Positions 4,270 through 7,261 of a DNA stretch of 7,261 bases are shown one piece after another. Made by a program: the position numbers and the translations under genes. Every line of letters starts with the position of its first letter. Within the stretch, counting starts at the first letter, position 1. The stretch spans positions 1 through 7,261 of the forward strand of contig JAKABA010000196.1 in assembly GCA_021802115.1 (NCBI GenBank), given 5' to 3'. This DNA comes from a bacterium (GTDB lineage Bacteria; Chloroflexota; Dormibacteria; UBA8260; Bog-877). A model generated the notes under the pieces. The model was not told where the DNA came from. It saw only the letters and a list, made by a program, of their open reading frames with translations, and searched no databases.

Positions 4270-7261
4270 GTCATCTCCGTCCGCAACCGATCCCAAGAGG
4301 CCAGGCGGAGAGTCGCCGCCGAGGCGAAGGCCGCCGCCACCGCCAGCAGCACCACCAGGGCCACGACCAGCCCCACTATCGGGAGCACCGGGAAAACCAG
4401 TTCCACCGGCGGCCCGCCCGCAAGGGAGGTGAACTCCGGCACGGAGGGAAGCGCCATCAGCGCTCCCAGCAAGCCGGCGGCGATGCCGAGCACCACACCC
4501 GGCCCGAGGACGAGGAGCTGCTCTCCGAGCAGCGACCTCAGCAGCGTTCGCTGGGACAGCCCAATGGCTCGCAGCACGGCCAGCTCGAACGCCCGACGCC
4601 GGCTCGTCATGAAGATTGAGAACACGGCCGCTCCGGTCGCCAGGACTGCAGCCGCCCCTGCCGCGAAGAGGAAGAAGAGGTACGCCAGGGCGAGGCCACC
4701 GCGGTTCATGCTCTGAATATCCGTAGCCGGAGTCTGCACTCCGGTCACCCGTATCCCCTGCGCCAGCAGAGATGCCTCCACGGAGGAAGGGGCGTTGGCG
4801 TTCAGCCAGACCTGGTCCACCGTCTGGCTGGGCGGGGCCGACTCCGCTCGAAGCGCGGTCTGGAGGTCGATCAGGAATCCCTCGTAGCCCAGCTGGGGCA
4901 GCGCCGCCACCTGGTAGGGAACGTCGAGCGTGAGCGAGCTTCCGTCGAAGTTCTCGATCGAGGCGGCGGCCGGGTCCGAGACCCCATTGGCCTGGGTCAC
5001 CACCCCGTGGAGAGTTGACGGGAGCGCCGCCGGAATCACCGCTGGCGAGCTGGCCTGGCCGGCCTGGTCGTTGACGCTGAGCAGGAGGGCTCTGCGCCCG
5101 CTCGCCCCCACCGCCGTAGCGGTGATTCCCGGTCCATTCGACACCCAGTAGGCCGGGTCGTCAAGCCGAGAGGTGACCCCGTGCCAGGATCCCGTCCCAG
5201 CAGTTCTCACCTGCAGGCTCGAGATGGCGAGCGAGTACTGAACCTGCTGCGGGCCGGTCGAGCTGGCCGTCCAGATAGGCTCCAAGTCGACTGCGTGGCA
5301 GCCGCCGGTGCAGGTGGCGGGTAGGTTGGCGGTGTAGGTGTGCGTGCCGCTCTTGAGAAACCCGAAGTCGGCCACTCCGGGATTACCGCCGCTGTCGACC
5401 ACGTTGAACACCAGGTCCGGCGGGGGATCGGGATTCCCGGTCTCGGCGATGGTGGCCCTGACCTCGGCTCCCGTGAGGACGAGCTCCGGCTGCAGATGAG
5501 GGGCCAGCCATCGCACCAGAGTTGGCAGCGAGGTCCGGCTCACGTCCTTGGGCCAGTAGGCGACGTGGGCCAGCCTGCTGACCTGCACTGCCAGCAGGTT
5601 CTCGCTGGGAGTCTTGGAGAGCATCGCCGCCATCGCGTGCCGACCTGACGGATCGGCGCGCTCCACCGCGTGCTCGAGATTGAGCCCAGCCGGCACCTGC
5701 ACCGTCAGCACCCTGGCAGCCCCCAGCACGAAGTCGGCCCTGGTAGTCCGGTTGACGCCCGCCGCAGCCCAGCCGGTCACGGCGAAGCAGGCCAGCCCGG
5801 TCGCCACCGCCAGCAGGGTCACCTGGCGCAGGCTGGCGGGCCGGCGCACCACCTGGCGGACCGCCAATCCGGTCGCCATCCAGCGGCTGTTCCTGGTTCT
5901 GTTAACGACCACGGAGGCAAGAATGGGGAGCCCCCGCACGCCCACGATCGCCACCGCGACCGCCACCAGACCGGGAGCGAACGCCGCCAGGGGATTGGGC
6001 TGGCTGCCGTTGAGCACCCCTGCCGCCAAGAGTTCGACGATGCCGGCCACCGCCAGCGCCAGAGCGGCTCCGTCCATGGCAGCCCGGGCGGCACCGGACG
6101 CCTTGGGCTCGACGGCGCGCAGTTCGTCGGAGAGCCGGCTCGAGATCGTGCGCCGCACCCCGACAACGGCCGCAATCAACCCACCGGCGAAGGCCGCCAT
6201 GCCCGCCAGCACCGGCAGCGGCTGCAGCAGCACCACCGAGTTGGGCAGAGCCAGTCGCTGCGCGATCGCCATGCCGGCATAGGCCACGATCAGGCCGGCG
6301 GGAAGGGCTATGAGCGTCAGCAGGGCGGGCTCGGCCAGCCCCAGGGACAGGACCCGGGTGAGCCGGAACCCCCTCAGCTTGGCGAGCGCGACCTCCCGCC
6401 GTCGGGCCTCAGCTGACCGCTGCACCAGACCGAAGATGACAAAGAGGGCCAGCAGCACCAGTTGAAGATCGACCACCAGCACGATCGCGGCCATCAGGGA
6501 TCCCGAGTTCGCGTAGCTGCTGACAGCGGCGAAGAGCTTGCTACCAGTGGTCAGGCCCAATTGCTCCGTGGCGGCCCTTTCGTAGGCACTCACCGCCTGC
6601 TCCATGACAGCCACGTTCCCCACGGTCACCCGCGAGGGAAGTAGCGGGAACTGAGCGACAGCCGTGCTGGGAAGACTCGCCACGGTGGCCGGCACCGTGA
6701 ACGCGGCATCAAGGCTGCCGCCCCCGAAGTTGAAATAGTCCTGGCCGAGCCAATACGGATTCGCCAGATTCCCAGGGGCAACGATCCCAACCACTGTGAC
6801 TGGGCCCACCCCCGGTGGGCCGGTGGGCACGACGGTACTGTCCAGATGGAGGCCCACGGCGTGGGCGGACCGGGAGGTGAGGACCACTTGCCCGGCCGTC
6901 GCGGGGCAGTGTCCCACCAGGAAATGCAGGTGGGAACACACGCCCGGCCGAGCCACCAGTGGCATCGGAGCTGGCAGGTCCATCGCCGCTGTCACGCTCC
7001 ACACCGGTTGCCCAAACCAGCGGGAGAGACCGTACTGACGACCGAGGGCGAGCGCCGGATGGTCGAGAGCGGCCGCCTCGCTGCTGGTCACGTAATCTCC
7101 CACACTCACCACGGTGCCGCTGGCGCCAGCCGCCTCTAGGTAGCTGGTGTTTTTTGGCGGGTTAGGTGGCGAGAGGAGGAGTCGGGTCCGGAGAATGGCC
7201 AGCAGGTAGTTCCTGACTGGGGGTGAACATGACTCTGGGCCTGTCCGACCGGCAAGACGAG
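4266..7261 (-). CDS. Double-FtsX ABC transporter permease (N-terminus off the right edge)
   Basis: The frame is open from the right edge to the TGA at 4266, 997 visible codons. A GTG at 7112 could start a 948-residue form, but it has no ribosome binding site, and the preceding 49 codons (with VRNYLLAILR and SYLEAAGASG) read like continuous protein. A first membrane helix is also still missing, so the real start lies outside. Numbering from 7112: a first extracytoplasmic domain (to about 206, with Cys59 and Cys69), helices near 207-229, 258-283 and 296-318, three more near 347-366, 376-400 and 430-452, a second extracytoplasmic domain (about 453-805) with CTGGC at 601-605, and a final FtsX triplet near 806-834, 862-887 and 905-934. 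Two Arg/Glu-rich cytoplasmic segments (RRREVALAKLRGF and RRRAFELAVLRAIG) are the ATPase-coupling regions. With the missing helix this makes ten helices, as in fused type VII permeases acting on lipoproteins, peptides or cell-wall factors. The substrate is unknown. Confidence 0.92.
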   Translation of the reverse strand, partial: RLAGRTGPESCSPPVRNYLLAILRTRLLLSPPNPPKNTSYLEAAGASGTVVSVGDYVTSSEAAALDHPALALGRQYGLSRWFGQPVWSVTAAMDLPAPMPLVARPGVCSHLHFLVGHCPATAGQVVLTSRSAHAVGLHLDSTVVPTGPPGVGPVTVVGIVAPGNLANPYWLGQDYFNFGGGSLDAAFTVPATVASLPSTAVAQFPLLPSRVTVGNVAVMEQAVSAYERAATEQLGLTTGSKLFAAVSSYANSGSLMAAIVLVVDLQLVLLALFVIFGLVQRSAEARRREVALAKLRGFRLTRVLSLGLAEPALLTLIALPAGLIVAYAGMAIAQRLALPNSVVLLQPLPVLAGMAAFAGGLIAAVVGVRRTISSRLSDELRAVEPKASGAARAAMDGAALALAVAGIVELLAAGVLNGSQPNPLAAFAPGLVAVAVAIVGVRGLPILASVVVNRTRNSRWMATGLAVRQVVRRPASLRQVTLLAVATGLACFAVTGWAAAGVNRTTRADFVLGAARVLTVQVPAGLNLEHAVERADPSGRHAMAAMLSKTPSENLLAVQVSRLAHVAYWPKDVSRTSLPTLVRWLAPHLQPELVLTGAEVRATIAETGNPDPPPDLVFNVVDSGGNPGVADFGFLKSGTHTYTANLPATCTGGCHAVDLEPIWTASSTGPQQVQYSLAISSLQVRTAGTGSWHGVTSRLDDPAYWVSNGPGITATAVGASGRRALLLSVNDQAGQASSPAVIPAALPSTLHGVVTQANGVSDPAAASIENFDGSSLTLDVPYQVAALPQLGYEGFLIDLQTALRAESAPPSQTVDQVWLNANAPSSVEASLLAQGIRVTGVQTPATDIQSMNRGGLALAYLFFLFAAGAAAVLATGAAVFSIFMTSRRRAFELAVLRAIGLSQRTLLRSLLGEQLLVLGPGVVLGIAAGLLGALMALPSVPEFTSLAGGPPVELVFPVLPIVGLVVALVVLLAVAAAFASAATLRLASWDRLRTEMT
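4275..4278 (-). promoter_or_regulatory. Ribosome binding site fixing the GTG start of the first ATPase
   Basis: On the minus strand GGAG sits five bases before the GTG at 4269, inside the last permease codons. The alternative in-frame TTG at 4296 would force a 31-base overlap. The GTGA overlap and this site favour 4269. Confidence 0.65.

Noticed and set aside
5614..6416. Long plus-strand ORFs (5614-6282 and 5670-6416) opposite the permease
   Set aside because: They are antisense to a clear membrane protein, are rich in Ala, Arg, Pro, Gly and His, and have no family motif. They are shadows of the strong codon bias.

Overview
The window is GC-rich (roughly two thirds G+C by eye, with coding frames strongly biased to G/C in the third codon position). 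It uses GTG and TTG starts, has overlapping stop/start pairs, and encodes a lipobox lipoprotein, a CsoR-type metal repressor and a large actinobacterial-style FtsX permease. It therefore looks like chromosomal DNA of an actinobacterium or a related high-GC Gram-positive lineage. No species assignment is possible from the sequence alone.

Layout from left to right. (1) Bases 1-750, plus strand: the 3' part of a gene made of tandem YHS metal-binding domains, joined by a 4-base GTGA overlap to a CsoR/DUF156 repressor with an intact Cys-His-Cys copper-sensing triad. This is the end of a metal (probably copper) homeostasis operon whose front lies off the left edge. The YHS gene carries a 177-base in-frame direct repeat with only two mismatches. 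(2) Bases 751-1756: poorly conserved DNA. It starts with what looks like the broken N-terminus of a LysE/RhtB-type exporter (TTG start, good ribosome binding site, PGPDT motif, then a frame change). It also contains one short minus-strand ORF with coding-like codon use but no recognisable family. (3) Bases 1757-2585, plus strand: a candidate promoter, a 45-codon small ORF and, overlapping it by ATGA, a secreted lipoprotein of 209 residues. (4) Bases 2586-2744: a convergent intergenic gap with two GC-rich hairpins. (5) Bases 2745-7261, minus strand: a three-gene ABC transporter operon transcribed right to left. It comprises a double-FtsX permease that runs off the right edge, an ATPase with an AbrB-like C-terminal tail, and a second, shorter ATPase whose D-loop aspartate is missing. 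The genes overlap by 4 and 11 bases.

How the genes work together. YHS and CsoR form a metal-responsive pair. The permease and two different ATPases most simply make one asymmetric type VII (MacB/LolCDE/FtsX-like) ABC complex, in which each half of the fused permease could be served by a different nucleotide-binding subunit. Such complexes act mechanically on extracytoplasmic substrates such as lipoproteins, peptides or cell-wall enzymes. The convergent lipoprotein is a possible but unproven partner. No RNA genes, CRISPR arrays, insertion sequences or phage genes were seen.
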